Source: Calditrichia bacterium (GTDB taxonomy: Bacteria; Calditrichota; Calditrichia; RBG-13-44-9; J075). Taken from it: DNA of 64,000 bases. The notes beneath the pieces were generated by a model that did no database searches, was not told the origin of the DNA, and saw only the letters and a list, made by a program, of their open reading frames with translations. Shown here one piece after another: positions 1-8,655 of the stretch (within the stretch, counting starts at the first letter, position 1; each line of letters opens with the position of its first letter). The stretch lies in NCBI GenBank assembly GCA_028284445.1, contig JANQRS010000006.1, forward strand, positions 62,001 to 126,000. The letters run 5' to 3'. Position numbers and translations under genes: made by a program.

Positions 1-1
1 C

Positions 2-304
2 CACCAGGAGGTATTGACTCGGATCTCTCGTCAGCCGGTGGTTGTTGTGACGCAAGCGGATCAAGTCATTCGCGGGAGACTGACAGTGACAAACTCAGAC
101 AGCCAACACCTGGAGATTCTCGAAGACTTGACACAAACCAGGCATCAGATTCCGGCAGACAGCATAAAGCACACTTACCTATCACGACAGAAATCTGCAG
201 GTGGCGCGGTGTTGGCGGGAATGGTCATCGACACAGCTATTATTTTGGCCATAAAGGAGAGCGATTCCCACTTAGGCATAATGATCGCCTGGCTTCTCGA
301 TTGA
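2..304 (+). CDS. hypothetical protein, 5' truncated by window edge
   Basis: The reading frame is open from base 2, so the gene probably begins before the window; a TTG at 14 is a possible internal start, but the perfect AGGAGG at 6-11 is only two bases from it. The protein has a soluble part (QPVVVVTQ...) and a hydrophobic C-terminal segment (about residues 64-95). It resembles the next gene in layout: QQIVVITQ and a DQI/DSI-containing stretch align, followed by a hydrophobic tail, so the two look like diverged paralogs. The neighbour carries about 50 residues with a lipoprotein signal before the matching region, which supports a missing N-terminus here. I do not recognise the family and assign no function. 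Confidence 0.55.
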   Translation, partial: HQEVLTRISRQPVVVVTQADQVIRGRLTVTNSDSQHLEILEDLTQTRHQIPADSIKHTYLSRQKSAGGAVLAGMVIDTAIILAIKESDSHLGIMIAWLLD

Positions 305-347
305 AGGTTGTTATTAGCATCATTTACTCTAGAAGAAGGAAGGACTT

Positions 348-749
348 ATGAGGGCAATACTTGCTATTTTGCTGGCTTTGATGGTTTTCAATTTGTCTTC
401 CTGTACAGCTATGTTCAGCGGATATGCGCAGAGCAGCAAGAACAAATTTGAGCAACATACAGCTTATGACTTCGACCTGCTCGAAGATGGACAGCAAATA
501 GTTGTGATCACTCAGGATGCACGCCAGCTGGGCGGCGCCTTCATCTCGGCCCGCAGTGACAGCACTTTACTTTGCCTGATGGAAACCCACGGCCAAATTG
601 ATTCATTTCACGAGATTCCGGAAGATCAAATCACCTCGTTATCTATTCAAAAAGAGCCGCTCCCCCTCGAGCCATATATCTTGATGGGCCTTGGACTTGA
701 TTCTTACTTGCTCGGCATTCTCCTTGTCAATCTAAATCCCGCCGAATAA
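348..749 (+). CDS. small predicted lipoprotein, paralog of preceding gene
   Basis: 133 residues. The N-terminus is a lipoprotein signal peptide (residues 1-19) with lipobox LSSC, so Cys19 would be lipidated and the protein anchored in an envelope membrane. The middle (about residues 48-105) is a small soluble domain with an 'IVVITQDAR...GGAFISARSDSTLLCL' pattern; the C-terminus has a hydrophobic stretch. The start ATG is preceded by a strong AAGGAAGGA ribosome site. It lies 43 bp after the similar truncated gene at the window edge and 69 bp before a DUF3667 gene, all on the same strand. The family is not recognised. Confidence 0.7.
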   Translation: MRAILAILLALMVFNLSSCTAMFSGYAQSSKNKFEQHTAYDFDLLEDGQQIVVITQDARQLGGAFISARSDSTLLCLMETHGQIDSFHEIPEDQITSLSIQKEPLPLEPYILMGLGLDSYLLGILLVNLNPAE

Positions 750-818
750 GGGCAGCAAACTTGAATTTTTTCCAGAACACCGTTACCTTCGCACTGTATC
801 GAAGGGCAGCGACATATT

Positions 819-1580
819 ATGGGAAAAACCTGCAAAAATTGTAAAGGTAGTTTCGACGGCCTGTTTTGTCAGCATTGTGGACAAAAAGATAATAGCGGAC
901 GGATACAAATGGCGGATCTGGCGGCAAACTTCAGAAGCGACTTTATGTCCAGCGATTCTCGACTCTTTCGCACCTTTGGCCGCTTAACGACCAATCCCGG
1001 CAGGGTTGCCAGGGAGTTTATTGATGGAAAGCGCCGGAGCTACTATCGGCCAATTGCCTACTTTGTTTTTGCCGCTGCCATTTATCTCGGATTTCGCAAT
1101 CTGCTCGGCTTTGATCCGATAGCCAATCAGGCGGCTGCGCTTGGGCAGGCACCGCCACCGGTTGATGTTGAAAATTTCCAGCTACGCACCAGCCGTTTTA
1201 TGGCCCGCCATATCAACACTTTCGCCATAGGGTGGACGCTCATCTTCGCTTTCTTCAGTTATCTGTTTTACAAGAGGAGTGGCTTATATTACGCGGAGCA
1301 CCTGACGTTTAGCCTCTATACTGTTGGACAATTTCTCTATTTTTCCACCATCTTCATTGCCGCTGCCGTGTGGATTGCGCCACAGTTCTTCTATCTTACC
1401 TATATTTTTCAATTGATATACCTGCCTTTTGCGCTGGTATCATTCCATAGCGGAAATCGCTGGTGGCTTACTTTAAAAGGGCTATTGGTGACCATTTTGT
1501 CCTATTTGATCTATGTTGTTATCACATTTGTCCTGATCAGGATTGGGCTGCATGTGTATGATTTCTTGATTGCTAATTAA
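819..1580 (+). CDS. DUF3667-type zinc-ribbon integral membrane protein (copy 1)
   Basis: 253 residues. The N-terminus is a zinc ribbon with Cys5, Cys8, Cys17 and Cys20 (CKNC...FCQHCGQK). It is followed by the conserved stretch 'TTNPGRVAREFIDGKRRSYY' that leads into the first membrane helix; four to five hydrophobic segments follow (about residues 75-95, 130-150, 165-190, 195-210, 222-248). This is the layout of the DUF3667 family, common in Bacteroidota and relatives and without a known function. A paralog of exactly the same length lies 227 bp downstream with its four cysteines at identical positions. Probably an inner-membrane protein; its partner or substrate cannot be read from the sequence. 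Confidence 0.75.
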   Translation: MGKTCKNCKGSFDGLFCQHCGQKDNSGRIQMADLAANFRSDFMSSDSRLFRTFGRLTTNPGRVAREFIDGKRRSYYRPIAYFVFAAAIYLGFRNLLGFDPIANQAAALGQAPPPVDVENFQLRTSRFMARHINTFAIGWTLIFAFFSYLFYKRSGLYYAEHLTFSLYTVGQFLYFSTIFIAAAVWIAPQFFYLTYIFQLIYLPFALVSFHSGNRWWLTLKGLLVTILSYLIYVVITFVLIRIGLHVYDFLIAN

Positions 1581-1623
1581 CAATAGATTTAAAACCAGAA
1601 TTTGATAATCCGGAAGACTGAAG

Positions 1624-1666
1624 AATCCCCCCTCTATCTCCCCCAGGGGGAGATAGAGGGGGGATT
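1624..1666. repeat. intergenic palindrome, class I copy 1
   Basis: Perfect inverted repeat with 21-bp arms (core CCCCCCTCTATCTCCCCC) and a single-base loop (A1645). It lies between the two DUF3667 genes. The same core recurs in intergenic positions at 20357-20390, 25554-25592 and, with paired base changes, 49538-49583. There is no T tract after it, so it is not a standard terminator. It behaves like a REP-type dispersed repeat. Confidence 0.85.
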
Positions 1667-1807
1667 TACATAAACAAGAACTAGCTAAAATATAGTCCCC
1701 AATTTGACCACTACCTTAGCTATGCTTCATGGATTTTGATTATTTCACGGCGGCTGTTACATTCGCAATGCAACCTGGGGATCCAGAAACAGCGGTAAAA
1801 TAAACGG

Positions 1808-2569
1808 ATGACGAACAGCTGCAAGAACTGCAACACAGCCCTGGAAGGCACCTATTGTCATCAATGCGGACAAAAGATGACAGATGGCCGCATTCGCTTC
1901 AGTGATCTTTGGGAGAACTTCGAAGCCTGGATCCTCTCCGGCGATTCCCGCCTTTACCGGACGCTCGGCCGCCTAACCGCCAACCCCGGCCGGGTTGCCC
2001 GGGAATATATTGAAGGTAAACGAGTCAGCTACTACAAACCGATCAGCTATTTCCTGATCCTTAGTGCATTGTATGTTGCCATTCGCAATCTCATTGGCTT
2101 CGATCCAATTGAGAACTGGAATTCGGTCTTCGGTACCACGCCGCAATCGTCGGACCCTGCCCAGGAAATGTCTATGCGAGCCGGCATCTGGTTGCGAGAA
2201 CACATGGATAAAATGCTCATCTTTCTGGCATTAACTTTTGCCGGTGTTGCCAAACTTTTCTTCTGGCGCAGTCGCTATTTTTACGCCGAATACATCTCAC
2301 TTGCTCTCTATGTTGTCGGACATTTTCTGCTCTTCTCTTTGGTAGCAATGCTCATGGCCGTTTGGATTGACCCACGGCTGTTTTTTCTGACATATGCTAT
2401 TCAATTGCTATACTTCCCTTATGCCCTGGCAACTTTTCATGAGGGCAACGCCATCTGGCTTTTTGCAAAAGGTTTCCTGACAGCGCTCATCAGCTATTTC
2501 GTTTATGTCTTTCTGGCATTTACTGCGGTAATCTTCGTGATGAATATTTTTGATAATTTGGCCGGTTAA
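1808..2569 (+). CDS. DUF3667-type zinc-ribbon integral membrane protein (copy 2)
   Basis: 253 residues, the same length as the gene at 819-1580 and clearly homologous along its whole length: zinc-ribbon Cys5, Cys8, Cys17, Cys20, then 'LTANPGRVAREYIEGKRVSYY', 'IRNLIGFDPI', and four to five hydrophobic segments. The tandem arrangement suggests local duplication followed by divergence. It ends about 85 bp before the probable start of the xanthine dehydrogenase small subunit and may be transcribed with it, although nothing in the sequence links it to purine use. Function unknown; integral membrane location is inferred from hydrophobicity. Confidence 0.75.
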   Translation: MTNSCKNCNTALEGTYCHQCGQKMTDGRIRFSDLWENFEAWILSGDSRLYRTLGRLTANPGRVAREYIEGKRVSYYKPISYFLILSALYVAIRNLIGFDPIENWNSVFGTTPQSSDPAQEMSMRAGIWLREHMDKMLIFLALTFAGVAKLFFWRSRYFYAEYISLALYVVGHFLLFSLVAMLMAVWIDPRLFFLTYAIQLLYFPYALATFHEGNAIWLFAKGFLTALISYFVYVFLAFTAVIFVMNIFDNLAG

Positions 2570-2654
2570 ATCCGCCTGCATTTTCGCCCAACGCTTGCAG
2601 AAAGCGGCACAGCCGCCTATCTTGATAGAGACGACCTTAACAAGGGAGATTGTT

Positions 2655-4082
2655 TTGGCTCATTCTACCCGCTTTCTTCTCAACAACACCGAAATTGATT
2701 CTAGCGCTCCGCCCGGCCTCCTTGTTCTCGATTTCCTTCGTCAACATCAGCAATTAACCGGCACCAAGGAAGGCTGTAAAGAAGGTGATTGTGGCGCTTG
2801 TGTGGTTTTAATTGGTACTCTCGACGGCAAGAGGCTCAGCTACAAACCCATTACTGCCTGCCTGATGCCCCTCGCTGAACTGCAGGGCAAACACCTTGTC
2901 ACGATTGAAGGACTCAACCTCGATCATCTGAATCCGGTGCAGCAATCAATCGTCAATAGCGGCGCCACCCAATGCGGCTTTTGTACGCCGGGCATCGTTG
3001 TATCACTTACCGGCCTCATCATGACAGAAAAAACCGTAATCGATCAACCGTCGGTAAAGAAAGCACTCAGCGGTCATCTCTGTCGCTGCACCGGCTATCG
3101 TTCCTTGAAGCAAACGGCTGAAGATCTGCAAGCAAGCCTGAGCGGTACCGGGATCAAAGCGCTGATAGAGCAGGAAATGTTGCCGGAATGGTTCTCAACG
3201 GTCAAAAGACGTCTGCGCAAGCTGAATAGATCGTTGCAGAGCAGTAACGGAAGTCTGCAAAACAACGGCAAACCGCAAGTTATGATCGCCGGGGGTACCG
3301 ACCTTTATGTTCAACAGGGCGAATTGATCCCGGATCAGGCCATACACGTCCTCGACAATGATCCGGAATTACGCGGTATTGAGGAGGTTGACAACCACAT
3401 TCGCGTTGGTGCCTTGACAACCTTCGAGGAATTTGCCAATGACCGCCTCATTCAAAAAATGATTCCGAACATCGAAGGCTATATGCAGCTAAACGCTTCA
3501 TGGCAAATTCGTAATCGCGCCACGCTCGGCGGCAACCTGATTAATGCCTCACCAATTGCCGATATGACCATCCCATTGCTGGCCCTGAAGTCGGAATTGT
3601 TGCTAAGCGACGGCAAAAAAGAACGCCTGATCCCGCTTACCCGGTTTTACAAAAGCTATAAGACATTCGACAAGGGCGCTTCTGAAATACTGGTTGAAAT
3701 TCGCCTGCCGCAATTTTCCGACACGACACAATTTCATTTCGAGAAAGCCTCCAAGCGTAAACATCTCGACATCGCCACCGTCAACAGTGCAATCTGCATT
3801 GATGTAGAAGAAGACCTGATAAAGCACATTGGATTGGCAACCGGTGGTGTCGCGCCAATACCGCTCTATTTGCATGAAACCTGTCATTTTCTTGTCGGGA
3901 AGCCCATCGAATTGAGCATCATCAAAGAAGCGCTTACGATTGTTCAACAGGAAATTGCCCCCATCAGCGATATTCGTGGTTCTGCAGATTACAAGCGACT
4001 GCTGGCACGGCAATTTTTTATTGCCCATTTTGCCACACTTTTTCCGGAAATCATCAAGCTGAGGGATTTATATGAAGCGTAA
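2655..4082 (+). CDS. xdhA: xanthine dehydrogenase small subunit (2Fe-2S and FAD domains)
   Basis: Electron-transfer subunit of the molybdenum hydroxylase that oxidises hypoxanthine and xanthine to urate. Residues 1-70 form a plant-type ferredoxin domain (Cys41, Cys46, Cys49, Cys69). Residues 75-160 hold the second [2Fe-2S] domain (QCGFC at 107-110, CRC at 143-145). After a linker comes the FAD-binding domain with 'AGGTDLYVQ', then the CO-dehydrogenase-flavoprotein C-terminal domain. I choose the TTG at 2655: an AAGGGAG site lies 6-7 bases upstream and 'MAHSTRFLLNN' matches usual family N-termini. An ATG at 2550 would add 35 unlikely residues overlapping the previous gene. About 475 residues, normal for two-subunit bacterial XDH. 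The stop overlaps the start of xdhB by 11 bp, implying translational coupling. Confidence 0.93.
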   Translation: MAHSTRFLLNNTEIDSSAPPGLLVLDFLRQHQQLTGTKEGCKEGDCGACVVLIGTLDGKRLSYKPITACLMPLAELQGKHLVTIEGLNLDHLNPVQQSIVNSGATQCGFCTPGIVVSLTGLIMTEKTVIDQPSVKKALSGHLCRCTGYRSLKQTAEDLQASLSGTGIKALIEQEMLPEWFSTVKRRLRKLNRSLQSSNGSLQNNGKPQVMIAGGTDLYVQQGELIPDQAIHVLDNDPELRGIEEVDNHIRVGALTTFEEFANDRLIQKMIPNIEGYMQLNASWQIRNRATLGGNLINASPIADMTIPLLALKSELLLSDGKKERLIPLTRFYKSYKTFDKGASEILVEIRLPQFSDTTQFHFEKASKRKHLDIATVNSAICIDVEEDLIKHIGLATGGVAPIPLYLHETCHFLVGKPIELSIIKEALTIVQQEIAPISDIRGSADYKRLLARQFFIAHFATLFPEIIKLRDLYEA

Positions 4083-6411
4083 GTCCTCTTTGGAAGTCGC
4101 CCGGCGCTACACCGGCATGAAGCATATTGATGCTGCGCTACATACCCGTGGCGAATCGCAATATGTAGATGATGTCCCACCGCCGGCGGATATGCTCCAG
4201 GCGGCAATTTTCGGATCGCCCATTGCGCATGGCAAAATCAAAAAACTCGACACATTGGCAGCCCTTAAGGCCGATGGCGTGGTCGCTATTTTGACTGCGG
4301 AAGATATTCCCGGCAAGAATCAGATTGGCAGCCTGATCGAAGATGAAGAACTGCTTGCCAGCAAGATTGTGCATTTCCACGGGCAGTCAATTGCCATCAT
4401 TGTGGCAGAAACGGCAGCGCAAGCACGCAAGGCACGCAAGTTGATCAAGATCGACCTCGACCCGCTTCCGGTCATCACCGATCCCAAAGTAGCTTACCAA
4501 AAGGGAGAAATCATCGGCACCGCGCGCACATTCGTGTTGGGAGATACCAGCGCTGTATGGCAAGATTGCGCTCACGTACTTGAGGGGAGTTGCGACATTG
4601 CCGGACAGGAACATGTCTACCTGGAAACGCAGCGAGCGCGTGCCGTTCCCATGGAAAACAACACCATGCGGATTTATTCCTCAACGCAAAGCCCCTATGC
4701 GGGGCAAAAGATTGCTGCGAGAGTACTCGGCGTTCCGCTTCACAAAGTTGAAGTTGATGTCAAGCGCCTCGGCGGAGGCTTCGGCGGCAAGGAAGATCAG
4801 GCCACACCCTACGCCTGTATTGCCGCCCTCGCAGCCTGGAAAACCGGGCAGCCGGTAGAGTTAGTACTGAACCGTGAAGAAGATCTGAAAATGACCGGTA
4901 AACGACATCCCTATCTCAGCGATTTCAGAATCGGTTTTTCACGCGACGGAAAAATCCTTGCTTATGATGTTCAACATTATCAAAACAGTGGAGCCACAGC
5001 GGATCTCTCCCCGCCAGTGCTGGAACGAACCCTCTTTCACAGCACCAATAGCTACTACATCCCCAACGTAAAGATTTTTGGCGTTTGCTGTCGAACAAAC
5101 CTTCCGCCAAATACGGCATTTCGAGGATTTGGCGGACCGCAGGGTATGTTTGTCATTGAAAGCGCTTTGCAAATGGTTGCAGATCATCTCGGTAAACCAC
5201 GCGAGGAAATTCAGCAAATCAACCTGCTGCAACCGGGCGACTTCTTTCCATATGGCCAGCAAGTAGAAGAAAACAACGTGCAGCGCACCTGGAATGAAAC
5301 CCTCAATATTTTCAAGTTCAAAAAACGCCGCAAGAAGATTCAGCGTTTTAACGCATCTCATTTTGAACATAAAAAAGGTATCGCCATCATGCCGGTGACT
5401 TTTGGGATTTCTTTTACGGCAACCTTTATGAATCAGGCGAGTGCGCTGCTGCACGTCTACACCGACGGCAGCGTGAGCATTACAACCGGTGGTATTGAAA
5501 TGGGACAAGGCCTAAGCACCAATATTGCCAGTATCGTTTCGCGTACCTTCGGCATCGATCCGAGTCGCATCAAGGTGGAGAGCACCAATACCACCCGGAT
5601 TGCAAACATGTCGCCGAGCGCCGCCAGTGCCACAACACTCTTAAACGGCAATGCCGCACATATCGGGGCAACGCAAATCCTCGATCGCCTGAAACACTTG
5701 GCGGCTTCCGAATTAGGCATTCAGGGCATTGACAACCTTGAACTGGTTGACGAACAGTTGCTGCATAACGGTCACGATACCGGCTGGCGCTGGGCTGAAT
5801 TGGTAAGTAAGGCATATTTCTCGCGCGTATCACTCTCCGCACACGCATTTTATGCAACGCCCGATATATTTTTTGACAAGCAGCGGGAAAAGGGACGGCC
5901 ATTTGCGTACCACACCCACGGTACGGCAATGATTGAAGTGACCGTCGATTGCTTACGCGGCAGCTACGAGATCGATGCAGTACGTATCGTGCATGACCTT
6001 GGCCGGCCGATCAATGACCTGGTGGATCTTGGCCAGGTAGAAGGCGGACTTGCCCAAGGTCTCGGCTGGATGACTATGGAAGATTTACAATTTAATGAAG
6101 ATGGTAAGCTGCTTTCCCATGCGCTCGCGACATATAAGGTGCCGGACGTCTATTTTATGCCGGACAAACTGGACGTGCAGTTCCTGGAAAATGCAGAAAG
6201 CAAGCTCGGTCCCTACGGCTCCAAAGCCGTGGGCGAGCCGCCGCTGATGTATGGCATTGGCGTGTGGTTTGCGATTCGCGAGGCGATGAAGGCGTTTCGC
6301 CCTCAGGCAAAAATTGCCTATGATACACCAATGACGCCGGAGCGGGTATTGGTGCAGCTGCATGAGAAAGAAATTAGTGAACTGCAAACCGAAGGCGAGC
6401 AAGCAAAGTAA
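4072..6411 (+). CDS. xdhB: xanthine dehydrogenase large (molybdopterin) subunit
   Basis: Catalytic subunit of xanthine dehydrogenase, 779 residues, normal for the family. It shows the molybdenum-cofactor hallmarks: 'GGGFGGKEDQA', 'FRGFGGPQGMFVIE', 'GGIEMGQGLSTNIASIVSRT', and near the C-terminus 'KAVGEPPL', whose Glu corresponds to the catalytic base in this family. The N-terminal 'ALHTRGESQYVDDVPPPADM' is the typical aldehyde-oxidase/xanthine-dehydrogenase opening. It overlaps xdhA by 11 bp, so the subunits should be made together. The cofactor-inserting factor XdhC lies 2.8 kb downstream rather than directly adjacent. XDH is favoured over other hydroxylases because allantoin-forming enzymes follow. 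Confidence 0.93.
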   Translation: MKRKSSLEVARRYTGMKHIDAALHTRGESQYVDDVPPPADMLQAAIFGSPIAHGKIKKLDTLAALKADGVVAILTAEDIPGKNQIGSLIEDEELLASKIVHFHGQSIAIIVAETAAQARKARKLIKIDLDPLPVITDPKVAYQKGEIIGTARTFVLGDTSAVWQDCAHVLEGSCDIAGQEHVYLETQRARAVPMENNTMRIYSSTQSPYAGQKIAARVLGVPLHKVEVDVKRLGGGFGGKEDQATPYACIAALAAWKTGQPVELVLNREEDLKMTGKRHPYLSDFRIGFSRDGKILAYDVQHYQNSGATADLSPPVLERTLFHSTNSYYIPNVKIFGVCCRTNLPPNTAFRGFGGPQGMFVIESALQMVADHLGKPREEIQQINLLQPGDFFPYGQQVEENNVQRTWNETLNIFKFKKRRKKIQRFNASHFEHKKGIAIMPVTFGISFTATFMNQASALLHVYTDGSVSITTGGIEMGQGLSTNIASIVSRTFGIDPSRIKVESTNTTRIANMSPSAASATTLLNGNAAHIGATQILDRLKHLAASELGIQGIDNLELVDEQLLHNGHDTGWRWAELVSKAYFSRVSLSAHAFYATPDIFFDKQREKGRPFAYHTHGTAMIEVTVDCLRGSYEIDAVRIVHDLGRPINDLVDLGQVEGGLAQGLGWMTMEDLQFNEDGKLLSHALATYKVPDVYFMPDKLDVQFLENAESKLGPYGSKAVGEPPLMYGIGVWFAIREAMKAFRPQAKIAYDTPMTPERVLVQLHEKEISELQTEGEQAK

Positions 6412-6432
6412 CCGGATGGCATCTCTCTAAAA

Positions 6433-6588
6433 GATGGCATCCCTTTACGAGCAGTTAGCTCGCTTTGGAATTTGGTCACAGTAGGTTAGCAAATTTTTTC
6501 TTAGGTTTTTCGAAGTAGCGTTAGATTAGCCCTTGTGACGAGACACAGCAGCTGTAAGCGCCAGAGGAGAACGACGGAGGAGAGAGGT
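6433..6588 (+). repeat. duplicated leader, copy A (upstream of outer-membrane-type gene 1)
   Basis: About 155 bp ending at the start codon of the following gene. It matches 7406-7560 nearly base for base in its last 65 positions (including 'CCCTTGTGACGAGACACAGC', 'AGCTGTAAGCG' and 'AGAGGAGAACGACGGAGGAG') and more loosely before that. The shared part includes the ribosome-binding site GGAGGAGAG, so promoter and leader were probably duplicated with the gene. Stronger conservation of this non-coding stretch than of the proteins suggests selection for a shared regulatory leader, recent gene conversion, or both. Confidence 0.8.
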
Positions 6589-7392
6589 ATGTTACGCTTG
6601 TTGCTATTTGTTTGTCTGAACTGTTTTCTTTTTGCCCAGACTTATCAAACCCCAGATGTTTTTGAAAACCGCATCCCCCTGCCGGATGACAGTCAGAAAG
6701 TTCAAATTGGTAATGACAAATTACCAGCAATAAGCGAAGAGGATACACTCCGTTCATTTTTCTCCAGGTATGGTGTATCAGTTGGCTTTGGTGGCGGTAG
6801 CGGTGAAGAATCGTGGTCAGAATTCAACATACTTTTCGGGCCATTGGTTCGCACCGGTACGATTGCCTTCAGGGCGCGAATTCTTCTGGTTCGCTCCCGG
6901 GAACAATTTGATGAATTCGACCGCCCTGGTAGGCCTAGAAATCTAAACAGCTCTAATTCGCCCACCGCCATCTTTCAGGTGGGCAGAGATTTTCGGAATT
7001 TGGGCATTTGGATCGGTACATTTATAAACCCGCAGCAAATTAATACATCAATCTACGCAAACCGAATCGATACCAACGCAAAAACGAGCCGTTTCTGGCC
7101 GAGCGCCCGATTCAACCTTGGCAATCTGGACCGTTTCTATTTTTCGTTCCATTTATTCGAAGACAGCCTGGATCCGCTTTCAATCGGTATTAACTTTCGA
7201 AACAAAACCAAGATCCCTTTTCTGTGGATTGGGTATATACAAGATGAGTTTGGCCAGCAATTGGTTTCAGCCAAAATTGAGATCGAAAGCCGACAGACAA
7301 ATCGTTTTTACCTGAAGCTCGCATACGCGGAAGGATCCCCGACTATCTTCGGTTTTCGAATTGGCTATACATTTGCAATTCATCCACGATGA
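6589..7392 (+). CDS. predicted outer-membrane/secreted protein, short paralog
   Basis: 267 residues from the ATG at 6589, preceded by GGAGGAGAG; an in-frame GTG at 6535 would lie within the conserved leader and is rejected. Signal peptide at residues 1-16 (LFVCLNCFLFAQ). The C-terminal 200 residues alternate aromatic and polar residues as in outer-membrane beta-barrels and align well with the next gene ('NLGNLDRFYFS', 'DPLSIGINFRNK', 'FRIGYTFAIHP'). The N-terminal piece 'VFENRIPLPDDSQKVQ' matches the start of the nuclease-like domain of the neighbour, but the remaining roughly 120 residues of that domain are missing. Function unknown; it sits between xdhB and xdhC with its own leader. Confidence 0.75.
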   Translation: MLRLLLFVCLNCFLFAQTYQTPDVFENRIPLPDDSQKVQIGNDKLPAISEEDTLRSFFSRYGVSVGFGGGSGEESWSEFNILFGPLVRTGTIAFRARILLVRSREQFDEFDRPGRPRNLNSSNSPTAIFQVGRDFRNLGIWIGTFINPQQINTSIYANRIDTNAKTSRFWPSARFNLGNLDRFYFSFHLFEDSLDPLSIGINFRNKTKIPFLWIGYIQDEFGQQLVSAKIEIESRQTNRFYLKLAYAEGSPTIFGFRIGYTFAIHPR

Positions 7393-7405
7393 CCCTTTTA
7401 GCAGA

Positions 7406-7560
7406 GATGGCATCGCTTTAAGGGCATGTAGCTTGTTTGGGAATTTGGTCACAGTAGGTTGACAAATTTTATCCTAGATTCTTCGAATCAGCGGTAGATT
7501 TAGCCCTTGTGACGAGACACAGCAGCTGTAAGCGACAGAGGAGAACGACGGAGGAGAGAG
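7406..7560 (+). repeat. duplicated leader, copy B (upstream of outer-membrane-type gene 2)
   Basis: Second copy of the roughly 155-bp leader described at 6433-6588. It starts 13 bp after the stop of the first paralog and ends at the start codon of the second. The last 65 bp differ at very few positions; the first 90 bp have several substitutions and small indels but keep 'GGAATTTGGTCACAGTAGGT'. The GGAGGAGAG ribosome site is preserved. Confidence 0.8.
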
Positions 7561-8655
7561 ATGATTCGTGTCTTGCTATTTTTATGCCTACCTATGTTTT
7601 TGCTTTCGCAAAGCATTCGCGTGGAAAAGATTCTTGAAAATCAGGTGATATTGCTCGAAGATAGTCAGCGAATCAAACCAGCTGATATTGAATTGCCGCA
7701 ATTCGATGATCCGGATTATCGCGTCAAACAGCTGATAAAGAAGCTGGATAAGCGATACAAAAATCTGCTTTATCAACAAAAAGTCATCATCTTGAAAAGC
7801 TATCCGGAAGACCCACAATGTCAGTGCACACCGGCTCACTTTCAGATAAAATACGCCCTGCGCAAGAAAAACGTGACGGAGCTACTTCTTGAGGAAGGCT
7901 ATGGTCACTATCGCCCCGGTTCAGACTCACTCTTTTATGACAAATACACTGCCGTATCACAAATTGCTCGTCAAAAACAACGCGGCGTTTGGTATTTGGA
8001 TCGCTTCCTGGAGGGTCCGGCATTCAGCAACTACGGTTTTTCAATTGCTGCCGGGGGTGGCAAGATAGATGATGGTAGCTACGGACGAAGGTCGCATTCG
8101 GAAATCAACTTCCTGCTCGCACCACTTGAGCGACGAAGCGGCATCCGGGCGCGTTTTGTTATGACACGCCGAAATGGCCCGCAAGATCAGAACGCACCGC
8201 CGGGTTATCCCGGGGCTGAATTCGTCACTCACTATACCCCATATGGCATTGTTCAGGCTGGATTTGACGGGCGGGTTTTTGGTCTTTGGGCAGGTGCTCT
8301 GCTTAAACCGGCTTCTGTTGAAGGTGGCGAAAGATCGACAAGCTGGTTTCCATCCCTGGGCATCAATTTAGGCAATCTTGACAGGTTCTATGTTTCATTG
8401 CGTTTTATTGAAGATATACTCGATCCCATTACGATCGGTATAAATATTCGTAGCAATAGCCGGATACCCTATGCCTGGCTGGGCTTCACTGCTGACGGTG
8501 ACGGCAATCCTGCCATTGCCGGAAAGTTTGATGTTAAAGTCAATCGCCAAAACCGCGTCTATTTAAAATTCCTCCTCGCTGCACAGGAGCAAATCGGTTT
8601 TGGCTTCCGTCTGGGCTACACCTTTGCAATTAATCCCGATGAACGCTTACGATAA
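7561..8655 (+). CDS. signal-peptide protein with degenerate SNase-like domain and beta-barrel-like C-terminus
   Basis: 364 residues. Signal peptide at 1-18 (FLCLPMFLLSQ). Residues about 20-150 resemble a staphylococcal-nuclease fold: an opening strand 'ILENQVILLEDSQRI', and a typical ending 'NVTELLLEEGYGHYRPGSDS' followed by 'ARQKQRGVWYL', like the LLxxGxA...A(R)...GxW end of thermonucleases. The usual catalytic Asp/Arg/Glu positions are not evident, so it is probably not an active nuclease. Residues about 165-364 form the beta-rich region shared with the preceding paralog. Its end overlaps the next gene by 17 bp. The pairing of the two domains is unfamiliar to me; the SNase reading rests on pattern only. 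Confidence 0.65.
   Translation: MIRVLLFLCLPMFLLSQSIRVEKILENQVILLEDSQRIKPADIELPQFDDPDYRVKQLIKKLDKRYKNLLYQQKVIILKSYPEDPQCQCTPAHFQIKYALRKKNVTELLLEEGYGHYRPGSDSLFYDKYTAVSQIARQKQRGVWYLDRFLEGPAFSNYGFSIAAGGGKIDDGSYGRRSHSEINFLLAPLERRSGIRARFVMTRRNGPQDQNAPPGYPGAEFVTHYTPYGIVQAGFDGRVFGLWAGALLKPASVEGGERSTSWFPSLGINLGNLDRFYVSLRFIEDILDPITIGINIRSNSRIPYAWLGFTADGDGNPAIAGKFDVKVNRQNRVYLKFLLAAQEQIGFGFRLGYTFAINPDERLR

Noticed and set aside
1624..1666. Palindrome as a rho-independent terminator
   Set aside because: The stem is strong but no T tract follows, and the same sequence recurs in other gaps; a dispersed repeat explains it better.
819..2569. The two membrane proteins as a PuuD-type membrane urate oxidase
   Set aside because: They have the zinc ribbon and motifs of DUF3667 and lack the cytochrome c CxxCH motif and length of PuuD.
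4939..5508. 189-codon minus-strand open frame
   Set aside because: Complete overlap with xdhB, whose motifs are unambiguous; a shadow of the high coding bias.
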